Shown piece by piece: positions 8,538 to 16,319 of a stretch of DNA of 64,000 nucleotides. This stretch comes from Kitasatospora indigofera. Lineage in GTDB: Bacteria; Actinomycetota; Actinomycetes; Streptomycetales; Streptomycetaceae. The position numbers and the translations under genes were made by a program. The DNA lies in NCBI RefSeq assembly GCF_014655955.1, contig NZ_BNBO01000036.1:20101-84100 (forward strand). Direction: 5' to 3'. A model generated the notes under the pieces. It was not told the origin of the DNA, searched no databases, and was given only the letters and a program-made list of their open reading frames with translations. The first letter of the stretch is position 1; each line of letters begins with the position of its first letter.

Positions 8538-9042
8538 CCCGGCGCCCGACGCTTTTCAGGGCGCCCCACGGCCCGTCCGGCCCGTCCGGACCTTCCGGCT
8601 CCGCGGCGGGGTCGCGGCGGGACCGGGACGGGGTCGGGGCGGTGGCCGGGGGCGACCGGCGGCCGGCGGACGACCGCCGCGACCACCGAGGGAAGACCGC
8701 CGGTCGTCGACGGAGCACCGCCGACGCGTGCGGCGACCCGTCGTCCGGGCGGATCCGACCGAGCACCGTGCCGCCCGAGCACCTTCGCCGGCGCCGTCCT
8801 GACCGGTCAGGGATGTGCCCCGCAGGCACCGCAGGCGCCCGCAGGCCCCGGAGGCAAGCGGCTGCCGGTGCGGGCGTGGCGGACGCGCGCACCGGCAGCC
8901 CGGTGGATGGCAGGATCACCGCCCCTCAACGGCTCACTGCCGCCGCCCCGACTCGGATCCCGGCCGCGCCGTGGTGCGAAGTGCGGCGGCTCATGGGGGA
9001 ATCCTCGGCGTGACGGAGTCTCACGGCACCGGGCGGGCCGAA

Positions 9043-9113
9043 CCGGCCTGGCCGGGCGCCCGGCCAGGCCGGTGATCGAGCCCCGCCGGGAGTTCCAGGG
9101 CAGCCCGGCGGGG
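9043..9113. repeat. pair of adjacent perfect hairpins
   Basis: The first is a perfect 30-bp palindrome, 9043-9072, centred between 9057 and 9058 (left arm CCGGCCTGGCCGGGC). The second is a 10-bp inverted repeat, CCCCGCCGGG at 9081-9090 with 9104-9113, with a 13-nt spacer. No gene ends nearby, so the usual terminator explanation lacks an obvious client. Confidence 0.7.
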
Positions 9114-9161
9114 AGGCCGAGGGTGCCGCCCGGCGCAGGGAGTAACACCCTCTTCCACAAT

Positions 9162-9191
9162 CAGCATTTTCCAACATTTACCAACGAAAGA
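9162..9191. promoter_or_regulatory. phased 10-bp repeats, candidate DeoR-type operator
   Basis: Three consecutive 10-mers, CAGCATTTTC, CAACATTTAC and CAACGAAAGA, sit in an AT-rich island within G+C-rich DNA. Direct repeats spaced by one helical turn are typical of DeoR-family operators. A similar array occurs on the other side of the DeoR gene, at 10827-10856. Confidence 0.45.
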
Positions 9192-9726
9192 CAAGAGCCG
9201 CCGGTAGCGCCGACGGCCCCCGGAGCAACCTTCGGCCTTCCCGGAGCCATGGCGTGGAGCGGCCGAACGGGCCCGCCGGACCATCCGGCGATCCGCCGCG
9301 GCCGCACCACCTATCGACCGCACCACCTATCGACCGCATCACCTGTCGGCCCGACTACCTACGATGCCCGCAGGCTCTACCGGAACCGTGTCGCTTCGGT
9401 GTCCTCAGTGGTGTCGCAACGGGCCTGCGCGGCGGGCGGAATGGAAGCACCCCGGCCTGGCGCGTCCAGCACCCGGGCCACGTCCACCGCCCGGGCCGGG
9501 CTCCGCGGAGCCGCCCGCAGCGGGTGATCGAAGCCGAGAATGGAGCTGACCGATGGACCCGGCCACCCCCGCCGTCCCGTTCGCACCCACCCCCCGGGAG
9601 GCCGGCGCACGGGGCTTCGACGCGGTCGCCCGCCTCCGACGCCGGAACCGTCTGCACACCGCGGATTGCCACTGCAGTACATTCATGCCGACGGACGACA
9701 CTCTCGACGGCGGGTCTGGGGAACTG

Positions 9727-10557
9727 GTGGCTGATCAAGGACTGCTCGCACATCAGCGCCGCGCGCTGATCATGGAGGCGATCCGGCGCGACGGAGCCGT
9801 CCGCGTCTCGGACCTGGTCGAGCAGCTCGGCGTGTCCGACATGACCGTCCGGCGCGACCTGGACGCCCTCGCCCGCAGCCGCGACGTGGAGAAGGTGCAC
9901 GGCGGCGCAGTGGGGCTGGCCGGCCGCACCGGCGACGAGGTCGGCTTCGCGGCCAAGAGCAGCCTGGAAACGTCCGCCAAGCGGGCCATCGCGGAGGCGG
10001 CCGCCCTGTTGGTGACGCCCGGCAGCGTGGTCGCACTGGGCGGCGGCACCACGGTGCACGCCGTCGCCGCCCAGCTGGTGAACGTGCCCGGGCTGACCGT
10101 GGTGACCAACTCCCTGCCGATCGCCCACCTGCTGGAGTCCGAGGGCGTCAAGACCCCGACCTCGCCGTCCGTGCTGCTCACCGGCGGGGCGCCGACCCCC
10201 TCGCAGGTGCTGGTCGGGCCGCTCGCCGACATGGTGATCGGGTCGCTCCACGTCGACCTGCTGATCCTCGGGACGCACGGCGCCTCCGCCCGGGCCGGCC
10301 TGACCACGCCCAACCTGGCCGAGGCGCAGACCAACCGGGCCCTGATCGGGTGCGCCCGGCGGGTGGCCGTGGTCGCCGACCACACCAAGTGGGGCGTGAC
10401 CGGCCTGAGCAGCTTCGCCGGACTGCACGAGGTGGACCACTTCGTCACCGACGGCGGACTGAAGGCGGAGGACCGCTCGGCCCTCGCCGAGGCGGTCGGC
10501 GAACTGGTGATCACGGAGTCCTCCGACGCCTCAGGCACGGAGATGCTGCCCGGCTAG
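9727..10557 (+). CDS. DeoR/GlpR-family transcriptional regulator
   Basis: A DeoR-type repressor of about 276 residues. The N-terminal HTH (VRVSDLVEQLGVSDMTVRRDLDAL) is followed by the sugar-phosphate-binding isomerase-like domain (ALGGGTTVHAVAAQL, VVTNSLPIAHLL, LILGTHGAS, VVADHTKWG). I start at GTG 9727, preceded by GGGGA at short spacing. ATG 9685 in the same frame, or a start at 9553, would add up to 58 residues that lack family similarity. No target gene is adjacent; phased AT-rich repeats on both sides suggest autoregulation or control of the downstream ferredoxin-P450 region. Confidence 0.88.
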   Translation: MADQGLLAHQRRALIMEAIRRDGAVRVSDLVEQLGVSDMTVRRDLDALARSRDVEKVHGGAVGLAGRTGDEVGFAAKSSLETSAKRAIAEAAALLVTPGSVVALGGGTTVHAVAAQLVNVPGLTVVTNSLPIAHLLESEGVKTPTSPSVLLTGGAPTPSQVLVGPLADMVIGSLHVDLLILGTHGASARAGLTTPNLAEAQTNRALIGCARRVAVVADHTKWGVTGLSSFAGLHEVDHFVTDGGLKAEDRSALAEAVGELVITESSDASGTEMLPG

Positions 10558-10581
10558 ACCGCCGCCGACCGGCTCGCGCCG

Positions 10582-10615
10582 CCGCCCTCCCGGCCCTCCG
10601 CGGGCGGGAGGGCGG
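10582..10615 (+). terminator. hairpin terminator of the DeoR-type gene
   Basis: An 11-bp perfect stem, CCGCCCTCCCG at 10582-10592 with 10605-10615, has a 12-nt loop and lies 25 nt past the stop codon. There is no T-run. Confidence 0.7.
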
Positions 10616-10804
10616 TACGCGGCCGGGGCCGGGCGGGCCGTCGGCGGCGGGGAACACGACACCGCGGGGGCCGGCCGGCCGGTCCGTCGGGGCGTCGCCC
10701 CGACCGCTTCGGCGTGCGCAGGACGGGCTGGGGGTCCCCCGCCGGCGATGTCAGGGCAACCGGCGGGGGACGTCAGGGGGGCGGTCCGGCCGGGAGGTCC
10801 GGCC

Positions 10805-10856
10805 TTGACCGCGCCCCCAGAATATACAACATTTTCGAACAGTATTGCACTCAATA
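10805..10856 (+). promoter_or_regulatory. AT-rich promoter-like island with DeoR-like repeats
   Basis: TTGACC (10805-10810) is followed after 17 nt by AACATT. From 10827 the sequence continues as phased 10-mers CAACATTTTC, GAACAGTATT and GCACTCAATA, echoing the array at 9162-9191. The nearest downstream gene is the ferredoxin, about 310 nt away, so a long leader or an unseen short transcript would be needed. The rest of 10616-10800 and 10860-11070 shows nothing recognisable. Confidence 0.4.
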
Positions 10857-11073
10857 CACCATGGGGATTTCTCCGGCCTCCGCCGTGGGGCGTCCCGGGC
10901 AGTCCGGTCGCGGGGCGGCCCGGAGGGGCTGACGGGGGACGGCGGGGGCCCACGGGGGCCGCGGCCCGGCCCGCCGCACGACCCGTCACGGCCCCGGCGG
11001 TCCGCCCCGCACCGGGGCCCCGGCCCCCCACCCCCGTTAATCGGCCATTCTCACACCGTCCGGCCCCGCACCA

Positions 11074-11102
11074 TTCGTGTGCGACAGAGTGGCGGCTAGG
11101 TT
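11074..11102 (+). promoter_or_regulatory. candidate promoter of the ferredoxin-P450 pair
   Basis: TTCGTG (11074-11079) and TAGGTT (11097-11102) are 17 nt apart, about 60 nt before the ferredoxin start. This is a modest match to vegetative promoters and is placed by position. Confidence 0.4.
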
Positions 11103-11163
11103 GTCAGGACGCCAGTGGCGGACGGCCCCCGCCGCCCGCCACCGCCCCACGGAGGTGTTCCGC

Positions 11164-11373
11164 ATGCAGGTGATCCTCGATCAGGACCGTTGCTGCAGCT
11201 CTGGTCAGTGCGTCCTGACCGCGCCGGAGGTGTTCGGGCAGAGCGACGAGGACGGTCTGGTGATGCTCCGTCGGTCCGACCCGGAGCCGGGCCTGTACGC
11301 CGACGTCCGGCTGGCCGCCGCGCTCTGCCCCGGCGGCGCCATCACCGTGGGCGAAGCCACCGGGACACCGTGA
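11164..11373 (+). CDS. small ferredoxin, P450 partner
   Basis: A 69-residue acidic ferredoxin. The Cys pattern is C10/C11...C16...LCPGG, with CVLTAPEVFGQ after the first motif, as in the single-cluster [3Fe-4S]/[4Fe-4S] ferredoxins that serve actinobacterial P450s. It would pass electrons to the cytochrome P450 encoded 73 nt downstream. The ATG at 11164 follows GGAGG at good spacing. Confidence 0.9.
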   Translation: MQVILDQDRCCSSGQCVLTAPEVFGQSDEDGLVMLRRSDPEPGLYADVRLAAALCPGGAITVGEATGTP

Positions 11374-11446
11374 CATCGCCCGCGCCCGCCGGCCGCCCCG
11401 ACCGGGCCGCCGGCGTCGCGCGCGGCCGGAGACGGAAGGACTCATC

Positions 11447-12646
11447 GTGACGACCACCCCCACCACGCCCACCCTCACCCTCCCCGCCGCCCACGGCAGC
11501 TGCCCCTTCGACCCGCCGCCCGCCTACGACCGGGCCGCCCGCCAGGGGTCGGTGACCCCGGCGGAGCTCCTCGACGGCGAGTTCTGCTGGCTGGTGACCG
11601 GCCACCAGGAGGTCCGCACCGTCCTGTCCGACCCGCGGTTCAGCGCCGACGCCCGGCACCCCGGTTTCCCCTTCCTCACCCCCGGCCGCCGGGCGCTGGC
11701 GGTGAATAACCCGAGCTTCATCAGGATGGACGACCCGGAGCACGCCCGGCTGCGCCGCATGGTCACCAAGGACTTCCTGGTGCACAAGGTGGACGCGATG
11801 CGCCCGGGCATCCAGCGGATCGTCGACGGGGCCATCGACCGGATGACCGCCGCGGGCACCACCGCCGACCTGGTCACCGACTTCGCCCTGCCCGTCCCCT
11901 CCCTCGTGATCTGCCTGCTGCTGGGCGTGCCCTACCAGGACCACGAGCTGTTCCAGGCGCAGAGCCGGACGCTGCTCGACAACCGCGCCACCCAGTCGGC
12001 GGTCGAGGCGGCGCAGCGCGGGCTGACCGGCTACCTGACCGAGCTGGCGGAGGAGAAGAGGAAGCACCCCGGCGACGACATGCTGAGCCGGCTGGCCGCC
12101 CGCGAGGACGTCAGCCCGGCCGAGATCGCCGCGACCGGGCTGCTGCTGCTCGTCGCCGGGCACGAGACCACCGCCAACATGACCGCGCTGTCCACCGTCG
12201 CGCTGCTGCGCCGTCCTGAGCAGGTCGCCCGGCTGCGGGCCGATCCCGGGCTGGTCCGGGGTGCGGTGGAGGAGTTGCTGCGGTACCTGACCATCGTGCA
12301 GTCCGGGCTGCCCCGGGTGGCGCTCAAGGACGTGGAACTCGGCGGCACGCTCGTCCGGGCCGGCCAGGGCGTGCTCGCCATGCTGTCCACCGCCAACCGG
12401 GACGAGGAGCTGTTCGGCACGGCCGACGAGTTGGAGGTGTCGCGCGACGCGCGCCGGCACCTGGCCTTCGGTTTCGGCGTCCACCAGTGCCTCGGCCAGC
12501 CGCTGGCCCGGGCCGAGCTGCAGATCGCGCTGGAGACCCTGCTGCGCCGGCTGCCGGGCCTGCGGATCACGGTGCCGGAGGAGGAGCTGGTGTTCCGCGG
12601 CCACTCGGTCGTGTACGGCGTGGACTCGCTGCCGGTGGCCTGGTGA
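11447..12646 (+). CDS. cytochrome P450 (CYP105-like)
   Basis: A 399-residue soluble class I P450 of normal length. The I-helix oxygen-activation motif AGHETT spans residues 237-242. The heme loop FGFGVHQCLG has the axial cysteine at 348. The GTG at 11447 follows GGAAGGA. The upstream ferredoxin gene makes a two-gene redox unit; no ferredoxin reductase is nearby. Overall sequence resembles CYP105/CYP107-type bacterial hydroxylases. The substrate is unknown and no biosynthetic cluster surrounds it, so a xenobiotic or isolated tailoring role is possible. Confidence 0.93.
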   Translation: MTTTPTTPTLTLPAAHGSCPFDPPPAYDRAARQGSVTPAELLDGEFCWLVTGHQEVRTVLSDPRFSADARHPGFPFLTPGRRALAVNNPSFIRMDDPEHARLRRMVTKDFLVHKVDAMRPGIQRIVDGAIDRMTAAGTTADLVTDFALPVPSLVICLLLGVPYQDHELFQAQSRTLLDNRATQSAVEAAQRGLTGYLTELAEEKRKHPGDDMLSRLAAREDVSPAEIAATGLLLLVAGHETTANMTALSTVALLRRPEQVARLRADPGLVRGAVEELLRYLTIVQSGLPRVALKDVELGGTLVRAGQGVLAMLSTANRDEELFGTADELEVSRDARRHLAFGFGVHQCLGQPLARAELQIALETLLRRLPGLRITVPEEELVFRGHSVVYGVDSLPVAW

Positions 12647-12729
12647 ACCCGGTTGGCCCCGATGCCGGGCGGGAGGCACGCTGGAGGGAGGCACAGACCC
12701 GGCCCGGCGACCGCCCGCAGCGACGGCCG

Positions 12730-12747
12730 GCCTCGGCCGGCCGAGGC
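12730..12747. repeat. 18-bp perfect palindrome before the small acidic gene
   Basis: The sequence centred on GGCC|GGCC (CCTCGGCCGGCCGAGG plus one flanking pair) ends 13 nt before the ATG of the small acidic gene and overlaps its ribosome site region. It may be an operator, or a hairpin at the end of the P450 transcript. Confidence 0.5.
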
Positions 12748-12760
12748 GAGGGAGTTCGCT

Positions 12761-12922
12761 ATGTCGGACATGAGCGCACGGTCACAGGCGAGCAGCGACC
12801 AGGACGAGGACGTCCGCGCGGCGGACCCGGAGGAGGACATCACCTCGATGCAGAACATGCACGCGCAGGAGACGTCGCAGGCCGAGGGCGACATCTACGA
12901 GGAGATGGAGGGACGGTCCTGA
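12761..12922 (+). CDS. small acidic protein of unknown function
   Basis: A 53-residue protein starting MSDMSARSQASSDQDED. It is rich in Asp/Glu/Ser/Gln/Met, has no Cys, and has neither a signal peptide nor a membrane segment. It ends DIYEEMEGRS. The ATG at 12761 has GAGGCGAGGGAG just upstream, which supports translation. It lies 114 nt after the P450 gene on the same strand. I do not recognise the family. It looks intrinsically disordered. A role as a P450-modified precursor peptide is conceivable, but nothing in the sequence demands it. Confidence 0.6.
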   Translation: MSDMSARSQASSDQDEDVRAADPEEDITSMQNMHAQETSQAEGDIYEEMEGRS

Positions 12923-13136
12923 GCGCCGTGGCGGGGCCGCCGCCGCGGGCCGGCGGCGGACGGGCGGCGGGTCCCGGGCGGCCCGCGACGGGCTCCGGAC
13001 GGCGGACGCGGTGCGGCGGCGGTGTCCGGCGGGCCGGGACGAAGGACGGGGAGTTCCCGCGCGAGCGGGTCGCCCGGTGCGAGGCGCGCGGGCGGCGGGT
13101 GCCCGGCGGACCGGCCGGCCGGGGTGGTGAGGTCCG

Positions 13137-13424
13137 GTGAACACCTGGGCGACCTGGACCACGCAGAGCATCATCAGCGGCCCCGGGGGCGTGGAGACGG
13201 CCGAGGTGGGCCCGATCTCGGGCGACCTCACCCTGCACACCACCTGGGTGGACGGCGAGGCGCGGCTGACGGTGCAGTACACCGGCGCGCTGGACTGGTA
13301 CACGGTGGTCGGCAGCCCCGTCCCGGCCACCGACGAGACCACCGCCCGCGCCGTCCACCAGGCCATGGTGGTCGCGTGCAAGGCGGGCCACGGCGCGCAC
13401 GCGCCCGGGGCGGAGGCGCAGTAG
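13137..13424 (+). CDS. conserved small protein of unknown function
   Basis: A 95-residue protein with GTG start at 13137, preceded by GGTGGTGAGG. It begins NTWATWTTQSIISG and contains LTLHTTWVDGEARLTVQYTGALDWYTV, a pattern of alternating hydrophobic and polar residues that suggests a beta-rich domain. The tail (ATDETTARAVHQAMVVACKA) looks helical. No signal peptide or known motif is visible. It has codon usage typical of the window, so it is probably a real gene; the function is unknown. Confidence 0.65.
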   Translation: MNTWATWTTQSIISGPGGVETAEVGPISGDLTLHTTWVDGEARLTVQYTGALDWYTVVGSPVPATDETTARAVHQAMVVACKAGHGAHAPGAEAQ

Positions 13425-13636
13425 GGACGGCGCGGCAGCGAGGGCGACGACACCTGGCCACCGGGCCAGGACGGGGAACGGTCGCCCGCCCGGCAGCAGC
13501 CGGGCGGGCGGCCGGTTCCGGCTGCCGCTGGGCGGGCGCAGGGCGACGGGCGGGCCCGGCGCGACGGGAGGAGGGCAGCCGGCGCGGTGCGGCGGGGCCA
13601 GGCTCCTGCGCGATGCCGGACCGCGGGGAGCGGCCG

Positions 13637-13680
13637 GCCGCGCGGGGGACGGTCAGCCGCGCGGGGGAGGTCAGCCGCGC
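13637..13680. repeat. short tandem repeat at the 3' end of the EcsC-like gene
   Basis: GCCGCGCGGGGGACGGTCA (13637-13655), GCCGCGCGGGGGAGGTCA (13656-13673) and a further partial GCCGCGC are tandem. The third TCA is the stop codon of the minus-strand gene, so the repeat straddles its 3' end. Confidence 0.7.
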
Positions 13681-14663
13681 TTCTTCCGGGCCACCGTCCT
13701 CCCGGTGGCCGGTCCGGCGGCCGGGGCGGCGGCCGTCCAGTAGCCGGGGTCGGCCGCCCGGCGGCCTCGCAGGTCCGCCCGGATCTGCCGGGCCAGCTTG
13801 GCGGTGTCGCGCCGGTTGATGTGCGCCCCTAGGCCCGCCCCGATCAGCAGCGGGGCCAGTGAGGGCAGCCGGCGCAGCGAACTCCGGGTGAGGCGCTGGC
13901 GAAGCCGTCCCCGGACTTCGCTGCCGACCGCCATCGCGGCCAGCCCGGCGGGTTTCACCAGCAGCGAGGAGTCGATGCCCCGCCGGTTCGCCCAGGCGGT
14001 GACGTAGGCGCCGGCCCGCTGGGAGCTGTTGCCGGGGGCGGGCACGCCGTAGACCTCGTGCAGTTCGGCGATCAGTTTGATCTCCACCGCGGCCACCGCG
14101 AGCGTCTCGGCGGCGATCTCGACCGCCATCGCGGGGGGCACCGGCAGCATCGCGGCGGCGCCGACGCCCGCGCCGAGCGCGGCGGAGGCCTTGCAGGCCC
14201 CGGAGGTCAGCAGGTCGGCCAGCTGCTCCGGGTCGGCGACGTCCGGGTGGTGGGTGCGGAGCGTGGCCAGGTTCCGGACCGGGATGCGCGGCGCCGCCAC
14301 CAGCAGCCGGTCCGCGAGGGCGCGCCCGCCGAACCCCGCGCCCTTGGCCGCCACCCGGCCGCCCCGGCCGAGCTGTCTGGCGACGGAGCCGACCAGCCGG
14401 GCGGCGCGCTGCCGTCCACGCTCCTGGACCAGCGCCGACTCGACCAGGCTCCCGGGGGCCGGGCCCTCCCCGGCGGGTCCGACGGCCTCGGGCAGTCCCG
14501 CGGGGGCGGCCACCCCGTCCGGGACGGCCTCGGCCGGGCCCCGTTCCATCCCCTCGACCAGCTCGGCCAGGTCCTCGGCCAGCCGGCCGGGCGTCGGTTC
14601 ACCGGTGTCGGCCGTGCGGCCGTCCGGCTCGCCGGACCGCTTGGGCTTCCTGAAAAGTGCCAT
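13671..14663 (-). CDS. putative EcsC-like hydrophobic protein
   Basis: A 330-residue protein. Residues 1-100 are charged and Pro/Gly-rich. The middle has two or three Ala/Gly-rich hydrophobic stretches (ASAALGAGVGAAAMLPVPPAMAVE and VEIAAETLAVAAVEIKLIAEL HEVYG), and LLIGAGLGAHINRRDTAKLA follows near the C-terminus. The arrangement recalls EcsC-family proteins, but I cannot confirm membership. It ends in a basic tail (RKKRG). It is alone on its strand with convergent neighbours, and no partner genes suggest a role. The start ATG at 14661-14663 has only a weak AGG upstream. Confidence 0.7.
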   Translation of the reverse strand: MALFRKPKRSGEPDGRTADTGEPTPGRLAEDLAELVEGMERGPAEAVPDGVAAPAGLPEAVGPAGEGPAPGSLVESALVQERGRQRAARLVGSVARQLGRGGRVAAKGAGFGGRALADRLLVAAPRIPVRNLATLRTHHPDVADPEQLADLLTSGACKASAALGAGVGAAAMLPVPPAMAVEIAAETLAVAAVEIKLIAELHEVYGVPAPGNSSQRAGAYVTAWANRRGIDSSLLVKPAGLAAMAVGSEVRGRLRQRLTRSSLRRLPSLAPLLIGAGLGAHINRRDTAKLARQIRADLRGRRAADPGYWTAAAPAAGPATGRTVARKKRG

Positions 14664-14872
14664 GCCCTGCGCCTACCCGAACCGGCGCGGGGGCACGCCT
14701 GGGCCGGGGCCGGGACCGGGCGCGGCCACCCGCCCGGTCCTGGCGAACGGTCGGACATGCGGAAGCATGAGGAAGGGGGGACGGGAGGGACGGGACGCGG
14801 GACGGCCGGCGGACACGGCGACCGGTCGGGGCGGCGTACGGAACGCCCCGCCGGGCCCGGCGCCGTCCGGTC

Positions 14873-15157
14873 TCAGTCGGTGATCTCCACCCCGCGCCAG
14901 AACGCCACCCGGTCCCGGACGTGGTCCGCCTCCGGCGTCGGGTCCGGGTAGAACCAGGCCGCGTCCGGGTTGCTCAGGCCGTCCACGTGGACGGTCCAGT
15001 AGCCGGCCGTGCCCTTCCAGGGGCAGACCGTGGTGGTGTCGGAGGGGCGCAGGTGCTCCACCCGCACGGATGCGAGCGGGAAGTAGTGGTTGCCCTCGAC
15101 GACCGTGGTCTCGTCACTCTCGGCGATGATCGTGCCCTGCCAACGCGCAGTTGTCAT
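14873..15157 (-). CDS. DUF427 family protein
   Basis: A 94-residue protein of the DUF427 family, whose hallmarks are visible: VVEGNHYFPLASV, TVCPWKGTAGYW and PDAAWFYPDP. The family forms a small beta-barrel of unknown biochemical role. I chose the ATG at 15155-15157 over the longer frame because TARWQGTIIAESD is the usual N-terminus. It is a single-gene unit. Confidence 0.9.
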   Translation of the reverse strand: MTTARWQGTIIAESDETTVVEGNHYFPLASVRVEHLRPSDTTTVCPWKGTAGYWTVHVDGLSNPDAAWFYPDPTPEADHVRDRVAFWRGVEITD

Positions 15158-15374
15158 GCGCCGATTCTGCCTGAGGGCGGCCGTCCGCGTACCGGGAATC
15201 CCGGCCGGGCGACCGCCGGCACCGCCGTTCACCCACCGGGCGGGCCGCCCCGGACGGGCCGTACGTCCCCCGGGACGGCGAAGGCGCCGGACCGGGGGAC
15301 GCACGGGCGGGAGCGGAGCGGCGGACGTACGGGCGGGGTGAGCGGGACGGGCGGGGTGAGCAGGACGGGCGGGG

Positions 15375-15617
15375 TCAGGTCTGCGGCAGCGGCTCGGCGT
15401 GCACGGGGAGGTGCGGGGACTGGTGGCCGCCGGAGGCGAGCATCCGGACCTCCCCCGAGTCGCTGATCTCGGCCCGGACGATGCCCGAGGCGTCCTCGTA
15501 GACGGGGTGGCCGCCGGGGCCGGTGGCGCTGGTCCAGGAAACGATCACGACGTCCTGGGGGGCCTGGGTGCCAGGCGTACCGGGGAACGTCAGCGCGTAC
15601 CGCTTCTCGTCACTCAT
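15375..15617 (-). CDS. DUF6296-like small protein
   Basis: An 80-residue soluble protein beginning MSDEKRYALTFPG and containing HPVYEDASGIVRAEISDSGE then RMLASGGHQ. The pattern resembles a small family (DUF6296) that I associate mainly with Kitasatospora; this assignment is from memory. The ATG at 15615-15617 is preceded by GAGGAGG at ideal spacing, so an upstream TTG is not needed. Function unknown. Confidence 0.72.
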   Translation of the reverse strand: MSDEKRYALTFPGTPGTQAPQDVVIVSWTSATGPGGHPVYEDASGIVRAEISDSGEVRMLASGGHQSPHLPVHAEPLPQT

Positions 15618-15667
15618 GAACAACCTCCTCGTGCACCCCGACCGGATCCGACCGAGCCGGACAGGAC

Positions 15668-15901
15668 CTAGGCCGACTGTTCCACGCGGCCGGCCGCGCC
15701 GCGCACCTCCAGTTCTCCGAGCAGGCGGGCGGTGGCCTCGGCCACCGCCTCCACCGCGCGGTCGAAGGCCTCACGGTTGTGGGCGGCGGGAGCCCGGAAG
15801 CCCGACACCTTGCGAACGTACTGCAAGGCGGCGGCGACGATGTCCTCGTCGTGGACCTCGGGCGTGACAGGTGGCCTCAACGTCTTGATACTGCGACACA
15901 T
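15668..15901 (-). CDS. DUF2277 family protein
   Basis: A 77-residue protein with the family signature MCRSIKTLRPP at the N-terminus and AALQYVRKVSGFRAPAAHN in the middle; the C-terminal helix is AVEAVAEATARLLGEL. The start ATG at 15899-15901 restores the canonical MCRSIK beginning and drops 15 residues of an upstream extension. No function is established for the family, although the sequence is strongly conserved in actinobacteria. Confidence 0.9.
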   Translation of the reverse strand: MCRSIKTLRPPVTPEVHDEDIVAAALQYVRKVSGFRAPAAHNREAFDRAVEAVAEATARLLGELEVRGAAGRVEQSA

Positions 15902-16319
15902 GCCCCCAGTCTCGCGCGCGGAAGGCCCCGCGGCCAGCGCCCCCACCGGATCCCGTGCGGACCGGGCTGGGCCGTTCGGACTACTGTCGCAACGGCGGGC
16001 ACGGCAGTTCGGGACGTCCGGGCCCGGGTGCCCCGGCGGCGGCCCGTCGCGGGCCCGTCACCGGGCCGTGGCCGGCCCCGGCGGTGTCCGGACCGCGCCC
16101 GGGCCCGTATTAAGATTCTGAACGAACAAAACCGGTCCGTACGGCCGGCCGGGCCCCGCCACCGCACCACGGCCCTGGCCCGCACCCCGTTCCTTCCGCC
16201 CCTGTTCCACCGCCGCCCGCCCGCCGCACACCCGGGCCGGGCAGACCTGCACCAGACCAGCTTCGTCAGTGCTGCCGGAGCCCAACCGCCCCTGACCGGG
16301 CGTCACCCGGGAGACCGTC
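15902..16319. other. intergenic region with an AT-rich core
   Basis: This 418-nt divergent gap separates the DUF2277 gene from the MFS gene. The only notable part is an AT-rich stretch near 16108-16132 (TATTAAGATTCTGAACGAAC), probably a promoter or operator for the exporter. No gene is seen. Confidence 0.5.

Larger units (their letters stand above)
8538..9684. other. 1.1-kb gene-free stretch
   Basis: No frame here has a recognisable domain, a good ribosome site and coding-like codon positions together; the open frames are long only because stops are rare in GC-rich DNA. What can be seen is a low-complexity G+C part (about 8580-8900), two large palindromes (9043-9113), an AT-rich phased repeat (9162-9191) and a repeated CGACCGCACCACCTAT-like string near 9300-9345 ahead of the DeoR gene. 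Confidence 0.6.

Noticed and set aside
8642..9013. Open frames in the gap between the ROK kinase and DeoR genes
   Set aside because: Arg/Pro/Gly-rich with no similarity and poor start contexts. Stops are simply rare in this G+C range.
9553..9726. 58-residue N-terminal extension of the DeoR-type regulator
   Set aside because: It precedes the normal family N-terminus, has low similarity to anything and lacks a ribosome site at 9553 or 9685.
11164..12646. P450 and ferredoxin as part of a secondary-metabolite cluster with the condensation-domain gene
   Set aside because: They lie about 9 kb apart with unrelated genes between and no carrier or synthase genes in the window.
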